Of a DNA stretch of 64,000 nucleotides, positions 12,180 through 24,333 are shown one piece after another. Numbering within the stretch: the first letter of the stretch is position 1; each line of letters starts with the position of its first letter. Source of the DNA: Anaeramoeba flamelloides (taxonomy: Eukaryota > Metamonada > Anaeramoebidae); NCBI GenBank assembly GCA_027625915.1, contig JANTQA010000047.1, positions 17,670,001-17,734,000 of the forward strand. Direction: 5' to 3'. The translations under genes and the position numbers were made by a program. The notes beneath the pieces are model-generated. The model was given only the letters and a program-made list of their open reading frames with translations. It had not been told where the DNA came from and searched no databases.

Positions 12180-13450
12180 GATTAAAATATAAATACACTC
12201 ACATTTGTATTTCTTGATCAACTTTTCTATCTTTTATTTTTCACAGGTAATTATTTTTTCTTTTGTTCTTTGAAGGGTTTTTAGTTCTTCAGGTTATTAT
12301 AGTGGTATTTCTATATATTAACAAATCACTTTTTTGATACAAGCTATTTTCAGCTATAAGTTTATAAAGTTTGTTCAATGACTCGAGTTTACTTAAATAT
12401 TTTTTTCTATATTTATGTTTTAAAGTGTTATTCCAGCAATTTTTTAATTTAGTATATAAGTTTTATAAGTAAATTGGAAATGACAAGTTTTCAAATGTAT
12501 GTTAATTTTTCTTGAGGAATCACATTTTGACAATTATACTGTCGTTCTCAATTATATAAATAAAAAAATATTTGAAAGATCTCTCAAATATTTTGCCTTT
12601 TAAGTGACTACTCTCAATTAAAGTTTTTTACCTAAATTTAATAGAGATTGAGAAATCATTTTGCCAATTACTTAGATTTGAAAACTCATGTTTATTTTTA
12701 ATATTAAATAAATTTCTAGATAAGTTATCCTTGTTTAGATATTGGTCAAAAAAAAATAATAGAAACTAGTACATAAATCAATGGAAAAACCAAAAGATCG
12801 TTTTTGGAACCATGAAAATTGATCTTTTGTAATATTAATTTGCTCCAATTATGAAAACTGCTGAAAAAGAATTGATTTTTGAATCCTTTGGTCATTGGGC
12901 ATACTGTTGTCAAATTGTAATTTTATAATATATCGACTAATTAACTTTTGATTCAATACGAATTAATGTTTGATTTACAATTCTTGTTTCACCCAACAGA
13001 GAGAACAAAAAAAAGAATACAATAAATAAAGTTCACGAAAACTAAAATATTTTCCCAAGAGAAAAGTGGTGTAAATAACCATTGTTTTTATATTTTAATC
13101 CATTTTTGAAAATCCAACCCCTGCAAAAAATATAGGCTAACTGGAGAAATAAAAGAAACAAACCAATGCGATGACTGCAGCATATAAACAAGCAATAGAA
13201 TTCTTTAAATAAAATTTACAAAATAATTCTGAAGATATTGGAAGATTAGAAAATATTTTTTTGACAAAAAAATGATGAAAAGTTCTTGGTTTGAATTTTT
13301 AGAAAAAAATCGTTTTTATCTCACAAAATAAATTTCTGATAAATATGGCAAAACTTTTTAAACAAGAGCATTAAATAATATTGAATAATTTACATTAATC
13401 AAAGATCTAACCTCGAAAGTCAATTTAAAAGTGAACCAAGCATCTATCTA
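12180..13450. other. gene-free stretch
   Basis: No open frame with coding character and no recognisable repeat were found. Confidence 0.5.
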
Positions 13451-13569
13451 TAGTCTACGACAAAAAAAATTTCTCACAAACGTTATCAATACAAAATCAT
13501 ACATTATATGTTGAAAATTTTCAATTTGTATTTTTAATTTTCAAAGTCGTATCATTTTTGAAACAAGTT

Positions 13570-13953
13570 TCAAATGTTGAATTCCCCACCATTTTCTAGG
13601 ATTTTAGGAATGATTTTGTCAAGGTGTTTAATCTGGGCTCTAATTTTTTTTGTGGAAATTTTTTTCCAATTTTTTTTGATTGAATTTTTCAGTTCTTCTT
13701 GGGTTTCGGCAGATTCTTCTTCGATCATGTTTTTTAAATCATTCCATATCTTTTCAATTGGATTCAAATCGGGTGATTTGGTAGGGAAAGACACTAATTT
13801 AATTGAATTTTCTTTGAACCAATTCATTGAAAGTTTTGATTTCTGAATGGGTGCATTGTCCTGAAGAAATTCAAAATCATTGCAGTCATATTTATTTTTA
13901 ATAAAAGGAAGTAATGCTTGTTCAAGTATTCGAGTATAAATTTCTGAATTCAT
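13570..13953 (-). pseudogene. Tc1-type transposase, C-terminal catalytic part
   Basis: A 127-residue open stretch contains DNAP (second catalytic Asp) and SPDLNPIEKIWNDLK (catalytic Glu), separated by 34 residues, followed by a basic helical tail as in Tc1 proteins. The frame upstream continues to VMIWAGIS with an interrupting stop, so this is the remaining end of a larger gene and not a separate small protein. Confidence 0.85.
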
Positions 13954-14064
13954 TAGTGATTTTGAATTTTTGCAAAAATCTTTTGAAAAAAAAAATTCAG
14001 TTTTTTACTTCCAAGAAATTCCAGCCCAAATCATAACTGAAATTCTTCACTAGTCGGAATTGAA

Positions 14065-15840
14065 AATCAAGGATCTGAAAATTTTTTTCACATAAATAAT
14101 TTCATTTTTATTTGGAGATTTCATTTTTGATGTTCATAGCTCTCTAGAACCTTTATTTAAGGATATATTGCCCATTTTTAATTTTTACTTTCAAAAAAAT
14201 TTAATTGGGATATTTTTTTTGATATATTGGCCAATAAATATAGAAATTAAGGATCCCATCAAAAATGAAAATTAAAATGTGTTTTTAAATATTTTTAGTA
14301 GGATCTTTCATAAGTTTAAACTCAATTTTAAGAATATTTTTTTTTTGAAAAAAAAAAAAAAATTTTTTTTTTTTTAACAGTAAACATTAGTAAATTATAT
14401 TTTGACTAAAACTTCTACTCTCTCTACTGAAAAAAATAATTTTTTTTCAGATGTTACCAGAAAATTGGTACTTAATTAATTGGTGTTCTTTCAAAAAAAA
14501 AAATTTCTAACAAAATTCAAATTAAACTCAGCTTGTAAACTCAGATACTTTAAATGATCCAGTTTAAGAAATTTTGAAAAAAAAAAATAAAAAAATAAGA
14601 AATTTTTTGATACTTCCAGATCTCGAACTCGTGACATTAGATTTTTTTTTACTCTAGATCTGGCGCTCTACCGTTGAGACATTAGACTATTTGTTGTAAA
14701 TTGAAAATATTTTTTTCTTCAAAATTGATTTTTTTAAAATTTTTAAACAAGTAATATAACCAAAAAAAATTTACAATTTCCATAAGTTTTTAATTGAAAA
14801 AAAAAAATTTTTTTTTTTTAAAACTACTTTTTCTATTAACATTAATAATATAAAAGAAAAATCTGATAGGAAAAAAAAATTATTTAAAATTTTAAAAAAA
14901 AAATTATTAAAAATTTTTTATATATAAAAATTTCATTTTTTTTTAAAATTTCAAAAAAAAATTTTTTTTATATAAAAATATTCTTTCAAATTTTTATAAT
15001 GAAAAAAATATTATTTGAGTTTAATAATAAAGATTTTTTAATAAAATAAATTTTTTTTTCTAATAATTTTTAATAAATTATTATAAAAAAAAAATTATAA
15101 AAAAAATTTTTTTTTATTTTTTCTTAAAAAAATGATAAATCAAAAAAATTACCAAAATAAAATTTTTTGAAAATAATATTTTTATATATAAATTATTTTA
15201 TAAAATAGATTCAAATAAAATATTTGTAAATTTTTATATATAAAATTTGCTGTTAATATTTTTATTTTGGTCTATTTTTATAATAATTTTATTTAAATAT
15301 ATATGAAACGAATATCATCAATTAAGACTGTATAATTAAAATTAAAATAAAAAAAATTTTTTTTTTAGTTATATATAAATTATTTTTAAAATTTGAAATA
15401 ATATATAATATTATTTTTTTTATTATTTATAATATATATGACCAAAAAAAAAAATTTTTTTTTTCAAATATGTTTACAAAAAAAAATTTAAAAAAATTAT
15501 TTTTTTATTTTTTGGCCTTGGGCCCAAAATTTTACCAAAAATAATTTTTTTATAAAATTTTACTCTAGTTGGAACAATTTAAAATTTCCTAAAAAATATA
15601 TTTTTTTTCTAATTTTGCACAAATAAAAAAAATAAAAATTTCAAAAATAAAAAATTATTTTTTTTTTTTTTGAAAAAAATGAAAATGGGAAATATCTTTT
15701 AAAATGTAGAAGATAGAATACTCTAAATTTCAAAAAATCAAATATTTAGAGTATTTTTGATGGTTTAGGTAAAATAATTTACCATATTTCTAAATATTTT
15801 AAAAAAATTGATTTTTCAATTTATACTTGTGTTTTATTAT
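14065..15840. mobile_element. nested insertion inside the Tc1 transposase gene
   Basis: Transposase sequence stops after the block following FGDESKIEL (about 15840) and resumes at VMIWAGIS (about 14036). In intact Tc1 proteins these lie about 20-30 residues apart, so some 1.6-1.8 kb is foreign. Possible ends are inverted repeats: TTTAAGGATATATTGCCCAT at about 14157 against the reverse complement of ATGGGAAATATCTTTTAAA at about 15684-15703. The interior is extremely A+T-rich, with long A and T runs and a tRNA-like sequence. Exact borders are uncertain. Confidence 0.55.
14623..14697 (-). tRNA. degenerate tRNA-like sequence (possible SINE head)
   Basis: On the minus strand, CTCAACGGTAGAGCG matches a tRNA D-arm/A-box and CGAGTTCGAGATCTGG resembles a T-arm/B-box. 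The acceptor ends do not pair properly, the T stem is poor and nine A residues interrupt the anticodon region. It is therefore not a functional tRNA gene but a tRNA pseudogene or the RNA-polymerase-III promoter part of a tRNA-derived SINE. Its position inside a transposon insertion supports the latter. Confidence 0.5.
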
Positions 15841-16376
15841 CTTTTTCTTTTGGGGGTCTTTTCTCGCCTTTCTGGATATAAACATAAGATGTATTTCGAA
15901 ATAACTCTATTTTTGATTCATCGCCAAAATTCACCCTTTTCCAGTTCTAATTGTAGTGGAGTCTACAATGCATCTTTTTTTTCCTTATCTTTTTGCAAAA
16001 GTTTTGGAATTTTGATGGGTTAAACGCAATTATAATCATTATTTTTTCGATATCTTTATATAGTTCTTGTAGATAAAGATACATTGAGTTTTTTTTTGAT
16101 CTAAGGTTTCAATTTTATTGAACTTTTCTCACGATTTTCATTGAATATTTCTTCCTTTTTTTGAGTTGTTCATTATTTAACAAACTTTTTAGACCACTAA
16201 CTTCTTTCCATATATGTGATCCTAGAAGGGATTTTTTTATCCCAGTTTCGAATAGTTTTTTGTTGTAATATTATTATTTTTTTGGTAGTTTTTTTAATGG
16301 GTATACCTTCTTTCAATTTTAACAGAATTTGGTATTTTGTTTCAAGTGAGGTTTTTTGTTTTTTGTTCATTTTATA
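15840..16376 (-). pseudogene. Tc1-type transposase, N-terminal part
   Basis: The frame begins MNKKQKTSLETKYQILLKL with a helix-turn-helix-like block (TKKIIILQQKTIRNW) and, after several stops, reaches NWKRVNFGDESKIELF, the first catalytic Asp region. It belongs with the C-terminal part at 13570-13953. Confidence 0.75.
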
Positions 16377-16537
16377 AATAAATTTATTGTAAATAAAAGT
16401 CGAATATTGAATAAAAAAATAAAAAAATAAAAATGACAAATATCATAGTTTCAATTTTTCAAAAAAAAAATCATTGAAAATGACAGATCAAAAAAAATAA
16501 TTGATGGTTTGAGTGAAATTCTTTTTGTCGTAGACTA

Positions 16538-16582
16538 TATATATATATATATATATCTATTTATCTATATATATATATATAT
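16538..16582. repeat. (TA)n microsatellite at the Tc1 element's right flank
   Basis: Repeated TA with a few TATC interruptions directly adjoins the transposon's TA target. TA-rich microsatellites are natural Tc1/mariner targets. Confidence 0.8.
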
Positions 16583-16797
16583 GTACATAAACTGAAAATC
16601 AAAATTTTCCACACGGCTAAAATGCTACAAAGAATCACAATAATACAATTTCATTCAAATGGGAAATAATTTTGATTTTTTGTCAAATATGAAAACACCT
16701 TTTTATAATCTTTTTGTTTTTTTTTCATTTCATTGTTTGAATTACTTGACTTGTTTCGTTCGATCAACTTTTTTTTTCAACAATTGATTTTAGGTTA

Positions 16798-16994
16798 CAG
16801 TCAGTTTCACTTTTAAGACACAAACTTTCAACGAAATTTAAGGCACAAAAAAATCTCAAATTAAGGCACAAAATTTGGAATTTTATTTTTTACAATTTAT
16901 ATTTACTAGAATTTGAATTTTGTGCCTTAATTTGAGATTTTTTTTGTGTCTTAAATTTCGTTGAAAGTTTGTGCCTTAAAAGTGAAACTGACTG
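16798..16994. mobile_element. CAGT-ended palindromic MITE, copy 1 of 4
   Basis: A 197-bp near-perfect inverted repeat with TA on both sides (16796-97, 16995-96). The arms (about 85 bp) start CAGTCAGTTTCACTTTTAAG and include AAATTTAAGGCACAAAA and CTCAAATTAAGGCACAAAAT. Termini beginning CAGT and a TA target indicate a Tc1/mariner-type MITE. Other copies are at 35564-35759, 36030-36225 and 47358-47560. This is the most symmetric copy, so probably the youngest. Confidence 0.85.
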
Positions 16995-16999
16995 TAAAG

Positions 17000-19890
17000 T
17001 TGAGTTGTTCCAAACAGAAGAACTCAAATAAAATTAGTTGGTATTATCTACCCTTTGATCAATCAATATTCCTAATAGAATTTTTACCAATTTAGCAAAG
17101 TAATTTTTTGTTTTGTACTCTCTCCAGAATTTTTAACACACCCATGATTTATTTTTATAGATAATTATTTATTGTTTGTTTTGTGGGTATTATAATTTAT
17201 AAAAAATTATTAACATTTCAATTGATGGATGATTCTAATTTGGTATTTCTTCTTGATTTAATTAAATAATTTTTTTTTTTCACAAATCGAATTTTGGTAT
17301 GTTAAAAATTTTGAATTGGAGTTTATATACCGCTTAGCACCCCAAATATTCTAAAAACGTTTCAAACAAAATTATTAATTTGAAATGTTATCAAAGGATT
17401 ATAAGATATAGAATTTCTAAAAAATTATATTAGAAAGAAAAATTTATCATTGGAAATTGATTAGTTACTTACCATGAAAAAATAACTTTAAAAAAATTTA
17501 CAACATTTGAAAAATTTTTCTGAGTTATTTTTGTGATTTTATTATTTTTCCATTGAAATTTTGTCAAAAAGGATTATTTTTTTTTGAAAAATTTTTGTCT
17601 AAACATCAAAAAAATCTTATTTTTAATGATTAAAACATATCATACTTTGCTGAAAATTTTTTTTGGAGCCTTTGCCCCAGATTACCTTTAAATAAGTTAA
17701 TAAAGATTTTATTCATTACAAAAGTTATTTTGACAACATATAGTAAAATTGTTTTTTCTATTGATTATTGTTCAATAAAAATATCTATATTAGATTCTAA
17801 ATAATAATAATAATAAAAAAATATAAATTAAATTTGAAAAAACAATAATATTTTTTTTCATTGTAAAATTTGGAAATTTTTTTTTTTGGATTTTTTTTTC
17901 AAATTTAAATGATTTGGCCAATAGTTCGAATCAGATTAATAATTGATTTTTATTTTTAATTTTTACTATTTTTTAATTTTTAACTTTTTAAAATCTAGAT
18001 ATAAAATAAACAATATTATTGAATTAGAGACCATGGATCAGATTTTATTTTCCAAGATCTGTATTAATTTAGAAGGAAAAATTTAAATTTCACAAAGATT
18101 TTTTTTAAAATTTTTACCCATAACAAAATTCAAAAAAAAAAAAATTGACTTTCAAGATTATTTTATTATCATTGAATAATATTTAAGAGTTATTTTTTAT
18201 TATTTTTTTAAATTTAGGGTTAATTATTTTATGGATTAAAAAGTGTATATTTGTTCAATTTTAATAAATGAACTTATTTTACATTTTTTTTGTTTTTTAA
18301 AGTAATTTCTATTACTTAAATAAAAGTTATATAAAATTATTCAAATTAAACATTTAATTTTGGCATAAAGAAGTAAATTACTTTTTTTTTTTTTGATTTA
18401 ATAATATAAATAGGAATTTGGTCCTAAATTCAAGTAACACAAACTTGCTTATTCCGACCCAAATTAAGAAATTAAAAAAGTTAACAAATAATCAAAAATA
18501 TGCTGCGTTGATTTTTTTTTTTCATTCTTGATTTCAATAAGTTTATTTAAAAGAGTGATCATTCTTGTTTGGAATTCAAAACAAATAAAAAAAAGACAAG
18601 TTTAAAATATACACAATTTCTCATCTAATTACCCTTTTTATTAATTTATTCTTTGTTTTATTTTTACACTCACTGAAACATATTTGTCAATAAATGAAAC
18701 AAAACAAGTATACCGGGGATTAGATTTATCATTGTTAAAATTAAGCGAAAAGAAAAGTTTAATCCATGTTTCACAATGAAAAGCCTTTTTTTTTTGTTAT
18801 AGAAGAACTATAACGTAACCAATCAAAGAAACCAACCATAAACAGGATTTAAATATTTCATAGGTTTCTTAAAGTTCTATCATTTGTAAATAAATTCGTA
18901 AAATAAAGAATCAATTTGAAAATTTATCTCAAAAAATTGAGTAAATTTAAAGAGTAAATTTTTATAACTAAAATTCAAAAAAATTGATAATTAATAAAAA
19001 ATTTGAACTAATAGTATTCCGAATTTAAAATTTACTAAAAAGATCAAGGGGTTCACTTTCCAAATTGATTTGACCTTAGGTATACTATAAGCAGTAAATT
19101 CGATGTTAAATTGGAGCAAGAAGAAAAAAAAGCACATATTATATCTGGAAATATGGATTATAGTGTTGGTTACACATTATTTTGATCACTATTATTGGAA
19201 TAAAAGTTCTGAAAAACTGAAAAAATTATAGGTTTAACTCGGACTTACTTTGATTCTTTTCACAACTAGAGAAGTAGCATATATATTTTTTGTTCAAAAC
19301 TCTCAATATCCGAAGCCACCCACAAGATATAATTCGTCAGTAAGGTTCTTATACTGGTGTTTGAATTCTCAATGGGAAAAATTTTAATTTCAAATTCCAA
19401 TTCATTTTTCAAATAAAGATCAGAACCCACAAATTACAGCCTATTTCTTTGAGAATTCAATGTATTGATGAAAAAGCAACAAAAGGAAGTGATAATATTA
19501 TCCCCTTTAAAATTCAAATATCAGTTATTAAAAAATTCCAATATTGAAACAAGCAACAACTTGATCAATCAAATAATTACAACTAAAAACAAAAATAAAT
19601 TCAAAACAAAACCCACAATTAGATAAACTAATGTACTATTGTCGACCTTAATTAAAATGTTAATTTAAAAAAAGTTATTTTTTGAAATTACACTCCCTTT
19701 CAGAATCAATAAATTTTTTCCAATCAAACAATTCAAGACCCTTTTTTCATTATTTTGATAATTAACAAATTCAATGTTGATTGAAATATATTGTTTGTTT
19801 AAATTTGTTTTCAACAATTCTCTCTCAGCCATTATCATAAAAGATTTTAAGAATCATTTTTTTTAATATTTCAATAAATCTGACCACAAA
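17000..19890. other. gene-free stretch upstream of SEC11
   Basis: Nearly 2.9 kb shows no coding frame with family resemblance and no repeat shared with the rest of the window. Long A/T homopolymer runs occur throughout. Confidence 0.5.
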
Positions 19891-20688
19891 ATGAAATTAG
19901 TTCAAAAATTATTAGGCATGATGGGCATGTCTGATTTTGAACCCTCCATTGCGTTGAGAAAAATGATTCAAATCGCATACTTACTCTCATTTGCACTTTT
20001 CTTATGGAACTCACTTCGAATCATTACCGACACGGAAGGTCCCGTTGTTGTTGTTTTATCTGGATCAATGAGGCCTGCTTTTCACAGGGGCGATATCTTA
20101 TTTGTAAAAAACCAAAAAGATCCTTATCAAGTTGGTGACATCGTTGTTTTTAAAATTCCTGGAAAAGAAATCCCCATTGTACATAGGATATTGACTTCAC
20201 ACATGACGTAAAAATATTCTTTTTCTTCTTTCTTTTTCATTTTTTACTTATTCTTGGTTGGAAAAAAAAAAAACAAGATCTTGATTTAATTTGGAAGAAT
20301 CTAAAATGAGTGACCTCATTTACATAAATTTTTAACATTGCTTAATTTGAACCTCGTTTTTTTTTTTTATATTTTTCTTTTTCTTTTTTTATGTTGTTAA
20401 TTCTGCTTCTTTTGCACCTATTATCTTGAAAATTAACAACAAAAATAAAAAAGAGATGAAGGTAAGCAAGTCTTTTTAACGAAAGGAGACAATAACACTG
20501 TTGCGGATAGAGGATTGTATGATTACAAAAATGGACAACGGTGGATTGAAAAAAAAGATATCGATGGCAAAATTTACGCAAACTTCCCTTATCTAGGTAT
20601 GTTCACAATTTGGATCTCAGAAAAACCATACTATAAATTTTTGGTAGTTGGGTTCGTTGTCATTGTGACCTTTTTTTCAAATGAATAA
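19891..20688 (+). CDS. SEC11: signal peptidase complex catalytic subunit SEC11
   Basis: SEC11 is the ER-membrane serine protease that removes signal peptides. Exons are 19891-20207 and 20454-20688, separated by a 246-bp intron (GTAAAA donor). The product is 183 aa, normal for the family. A transmembrane anchor spans about residues 26-45. The catalytic Ser lies in [15 protein letters not shown] (Ser59) and the catalytic His in IPIVHRIL (His98), the Ser-His pair used by eukaryotic and archaeal type enzymes. Exon 2 carries [14 protein letters not shown] with the conserved Asp residues, then [13 protein letters not shown] and a second hydrophobic C-terminal segment. The intron acceptor at 20453 is chosen because it restores the frame into TKGDNN; its polypyrimidine tract is poor. 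The gene looks intact. Confidence 0.95.
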
Positions 20689-21266
20689 ACATCACAGATA
20701 AGCTTTTTGTCTCAAAATTCAACAAAATAATTAAAAAAAAATAAAAGGTTTTTTTTTTTATTATTTATATGCTACACCCCTTTTAACATTAATTATCTTC
20801 AAATTTAATTTACAAAATTAATAAAAACACCAACACATTTTTTACAAAATTAGTATTGTCTTTCGCTACTGGAATTTGAATAATAAATGGGGAAAAATTT
20901 GAATTAACTTTCATTTTTTCTTTTGTTAATTTCGGCTATTAACATTTAACAAATAGAGATAGTTCTACAACAAAATAAATTGTGATTTGTAATCTCTGTT
21001 TAGTTGATTGATCCTTTTTTATTATTTGTCATGCGATGTGTAGAGTGTATTAATAATCCTAAATGAAAGCCATATTTGAAAAATAATAAATGAAAATCTA
21101 CTGAAATTTTATCCCGTTTAAGGACTACGCTCCCACTAAAGGTGATGTTTAGTTATTGTATTATTTTGTTTTTTCTTCGCAAAAAGAATTTTCATTTGCA
21201 AGAAATCGGACCTAAAAAATTACTAACTTCAAAGTTAAAATCAACACAAAAAAAAAAATAAATTTC
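20689..21266. other. intergenic downstream of SEC11
   Basis: No gene or recognisable element was seen. Confidence 0.5.
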
Positions 21267-21515
21267 TTAAAGCCCTAGTCCCAGTATAAAAGCAAAAAAT
21301 TGCCATTTTTTTGTCATTTTTTTTTAAATTAACTTTTTTGGAATATCTTTAAGTTATAGTTTTGAATCAAGTATTTGCCTAGGTTTGAATAGTAATCATT
21401 TTTACATTTCAGGCAACCTCTTGTTCATCTTGTTTTTGAAAAGGGGGGATTGATAAAAAAAAATGATAAAAAAAAATAGACATTTTTTGCTTTTATACTG
21501 GGACTAGGTCTTTAA
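21267..21515. mobile_element. MITE with ~38-bp inverted repeats, TTAA at both ends
   Basis: The left end TTAAAGCCCTAGTCCCAGTA (continuing TAAAAGCAAAAAAT) matches the reverse complement of the right end TTAAAGACCTAGTCCCAGTA with one mismatch over the first 20 bases. Total length is about 250 bp. TTAA at both outer borders could be a piggyBac-like target duplication or simply part of the repeat. Only one copy is seen in the window. Confidence 0.7.
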
Positions 21516-24333
21516 AATATATTTTTGATTGAAAATTTTTAAAAAAAAAATGATTTGAAAGAGATTTAAAGTTAAAAGTTCAAATTTGAAAAAATTTTAA
21601 ACTTGTAATGGTTAGTAAAAAAAAAGTTTTAGAAAAGCTTGAGAAATGGTTTTATGTTATAGATTTGAAATGCTAATTATGAAATTGTAAAAGCAAATTT
21701 GGGTATGGATCTAAGAAAGGATTCAATTGTAAAAATTATTTTAATTTGTGAAAATTTTTTTGTTTTTTTGGAAATAGAAATTCTCATTGGATAAATTTAA
21801 CTGAGATTATAGAACTCTTTCAAGAAGTTTTTTATTAACAATTTCACCCTTTTCACCGGTAAAAATAGTACTTAAATAACAAATACCAATACAATGGAAC
21901 CCCACATCTAAGCATAGCAAATTTGTGGATATAGTTACTTTAAAGCAATATAATTACTTATTTGTAAAATACTTGTTTTTTGGTGAATATTTTTTTTTTC
22001 ACAAACAAGTCGAGGTTTTCAGGAAAAATTACTGTTTTTTTCACAAATAAAACATATCTAATGAGAGGGTCTGTTGAAAAAAATATCAAATCATTTTGAA
22101 AATATTTTTGTTTCAGATCTTTTATTACAAAATTTTTTTCTATTATCTCTTTTTTTTTTTTTTTTTTTTTTTTGATATTTTCATTTGGATAAAATAAAAA
22201 AAATAAATATTTATGTATTGCTTCAAAGACTAAAGGCAAATGAAAAATATAACACATCTTTTTACATAGTTGGAGACGAGAGGGAATAGAAAAAATATTT
22301 ATACTTTTTGATTTTTCAAAAGGGAAAATAATTAAAATGTTAGATGATAAATAGTGTTATTTGAATGAATTTGAAAAAATAAGTAATAATATTTTTCTTG
22401 ATAGGATGTGACCAAGAAAGATGAATATATATCTAGTTTTCTGAAACGATCAGTTAAATTAAATGGGTTACTATTTTTTATAGAAATTTTAGAGATCTTT
22501 AAGGAAAAAAAATAACAAAAAGGAACCAATGTAAATATCCATCGAAAATTGGTTATTTTTTATCATATTTTTTCTTTTCCTTTCAAAAAAAATAACCTTT
22601 TTATTATTCAAAATCAAGAGTCCTTATTGAACTTGCCACTAGACAAAGGACCATGAAAATTAAGGTTCTTTATTAAAATTTTTTAAACAAAAATTTGGTA
22701 ATTAGGGAAATACTAAGAGTGATTTAATGTGATGCAGGACGCTGTAGAGTACCATAAAGTAACTATTTTTTTTTAATTTTAGTTTTTATTCCAAAAATCT
22801 ATTTTTTTCTAATCTAAACAAAAATTCAAAAAACCGAAGATGCCTTTCCTTTTAAAACAATTAGGAAATCTCATTGAACGAATTCTTTAATTTTAATCAA
22901 TTCTTTCAAATTCTGAAAAATCTAACCACAACCTTTTAATTCAAAATAATTGAATAGAATATTTGATTTTACTCTATTCTATTAGATTAAAAAAAAAAAA
23001 AAAAAAAAAATTAAAAAAGCCGTAATAAAAAATTAATTTTCAACCTTCAAAACAACAAGAAAAGAAACAAAGTTTTAATTAGTTCAAAATCATATTAAAA
23101 TCATATATTTTATTAGAGATCAGAATTTATTCCAAAAAAAAAATATCACATTCCTTAAAATTGTTAAAAAAGCTAAAAATAAAAAAAAAATAACAAAAAA
23201 TAATTTTTACAAAATGAATAAATTGTGAATAAAAATTAATAAAAAAATAAGAATAAAAATCTAATCTTATTATTCATCAAAATATTAAACTATAAAATTA
23301 AACTAAATAATTCTAGAAAAGATTATAAAATAATCAAATAAATCAATTATTATTTTAAATTTAATTTAAAATATTTTGTTTTCATTCATAAAATGTTGAA
23401 TGTATCCAAAAAAAAATTATTTTAAATAATTAAAATTTAGAAAACCACCTGATTTAATTATTGCAAAGAGATTAGTAAGAAACCTTGAATAAACATTATC
23501 AAATAAATAAAAACCTTTTTTTATATCTCTGGTTATGAATGAGTTTCTGGATGTTTCCTTTGATTTTAATTATGTTGAAAAGTTCAAAATCACAACTAAT
23601 ATACCAAATGTTTTGTTTAATACAATAATTGGTAAAAATCGATCCCAAGACAAGATATTATTACAATACCAAATAGAAATTAACCTGAATAAAGGACAAA
23701 ACTAGATAATAAAAAGTTAAAATACAACCACTATACCCCCTTTCAATACTTTAAAAACCAAATTAAAACATTACCATTGATTATTTTTCTTCTTCTCTAC
23801 CCTTTTTAAAATAATAATAATAAAAAGATTCTTTTTAAGAGAGAAAAAAAGGAAAAAACCTAATAAGTAAATATATAAATAATGAAATAAGAACTTTTTA
23901 GAATTGTTAATTTTTTTATGGCTCACATTTTTGAAAAAAAATAATTTTTCTGATTTTTTTTTTCCTAACAAACCATTTCATGAACATTTTCTATATCCCT
24001 TTCAATAATTTTTTTTATTTAAATAAAAAAAATATAAAATTCAACATTGTTTATTTATTTAAAGACTTATTACCCCTCAAAAAAAGATAAGATTTCATTT
24101 TTAAATTGTAATTAAAATTGATTATAAATAAAGTAAAAAATGTAAATTAAAAATTTCTTTGTTTGTAATATAGAAAAGGGAAATTTATTAATATTATTAT
24201 TATTTTTTATCTTAATGATTATTAAACTCAAAAATAAACTTTATTTTAATTTCAGCATCATTCCAATTTTCAAAGATTTATTTTTGAAATTAATTTAACC
24301 TTTTCAAGATTTTTGACAATAAATAAATAATAA
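21516..24333. other. gene-free stretch downstream of the RCC1-BTB gene
   Basis: Open frames here are short and A/T-driven, with poly-K or poly-F stretches. Long homopolymers include about 20 T near 22150-22171 and about 22 A near 22989-23010. There is no recognisable element. Confidence 0.5.

Larger units (their letters stand above)
13453..16535 (-). mobile_element. decayed Tc1/mariner transposon (DD34E), with a nested insertion
   Basis: The ends are inverted repeats: GTCTACGACAAAAA...AATTTC at 13453 and its reverse complement ending at 16535, each flanked by TA (13451-52; 16536-37). Transposase pieces lie on the minus strand. An N-terminal helix-turn-helix-like stretch is at 16376-16197. 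The first catalytic Asp is in WKRVNFGDESKIEL at about 15965-15910. VMIWAGIS is at about 14036-14013. The second Asp is in QDNAPIQ and the Glu in SPDLNPIEKIW at 13953-13570. Exactly 34 residues separate the second Asp from the Glu, so it is Tc1-type. Several stops and a roughly 1.6-1.8-kb foreign segment break the gene, so it is dead but its ends may still be recognisable to a transposase. Confidence 0.85.
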
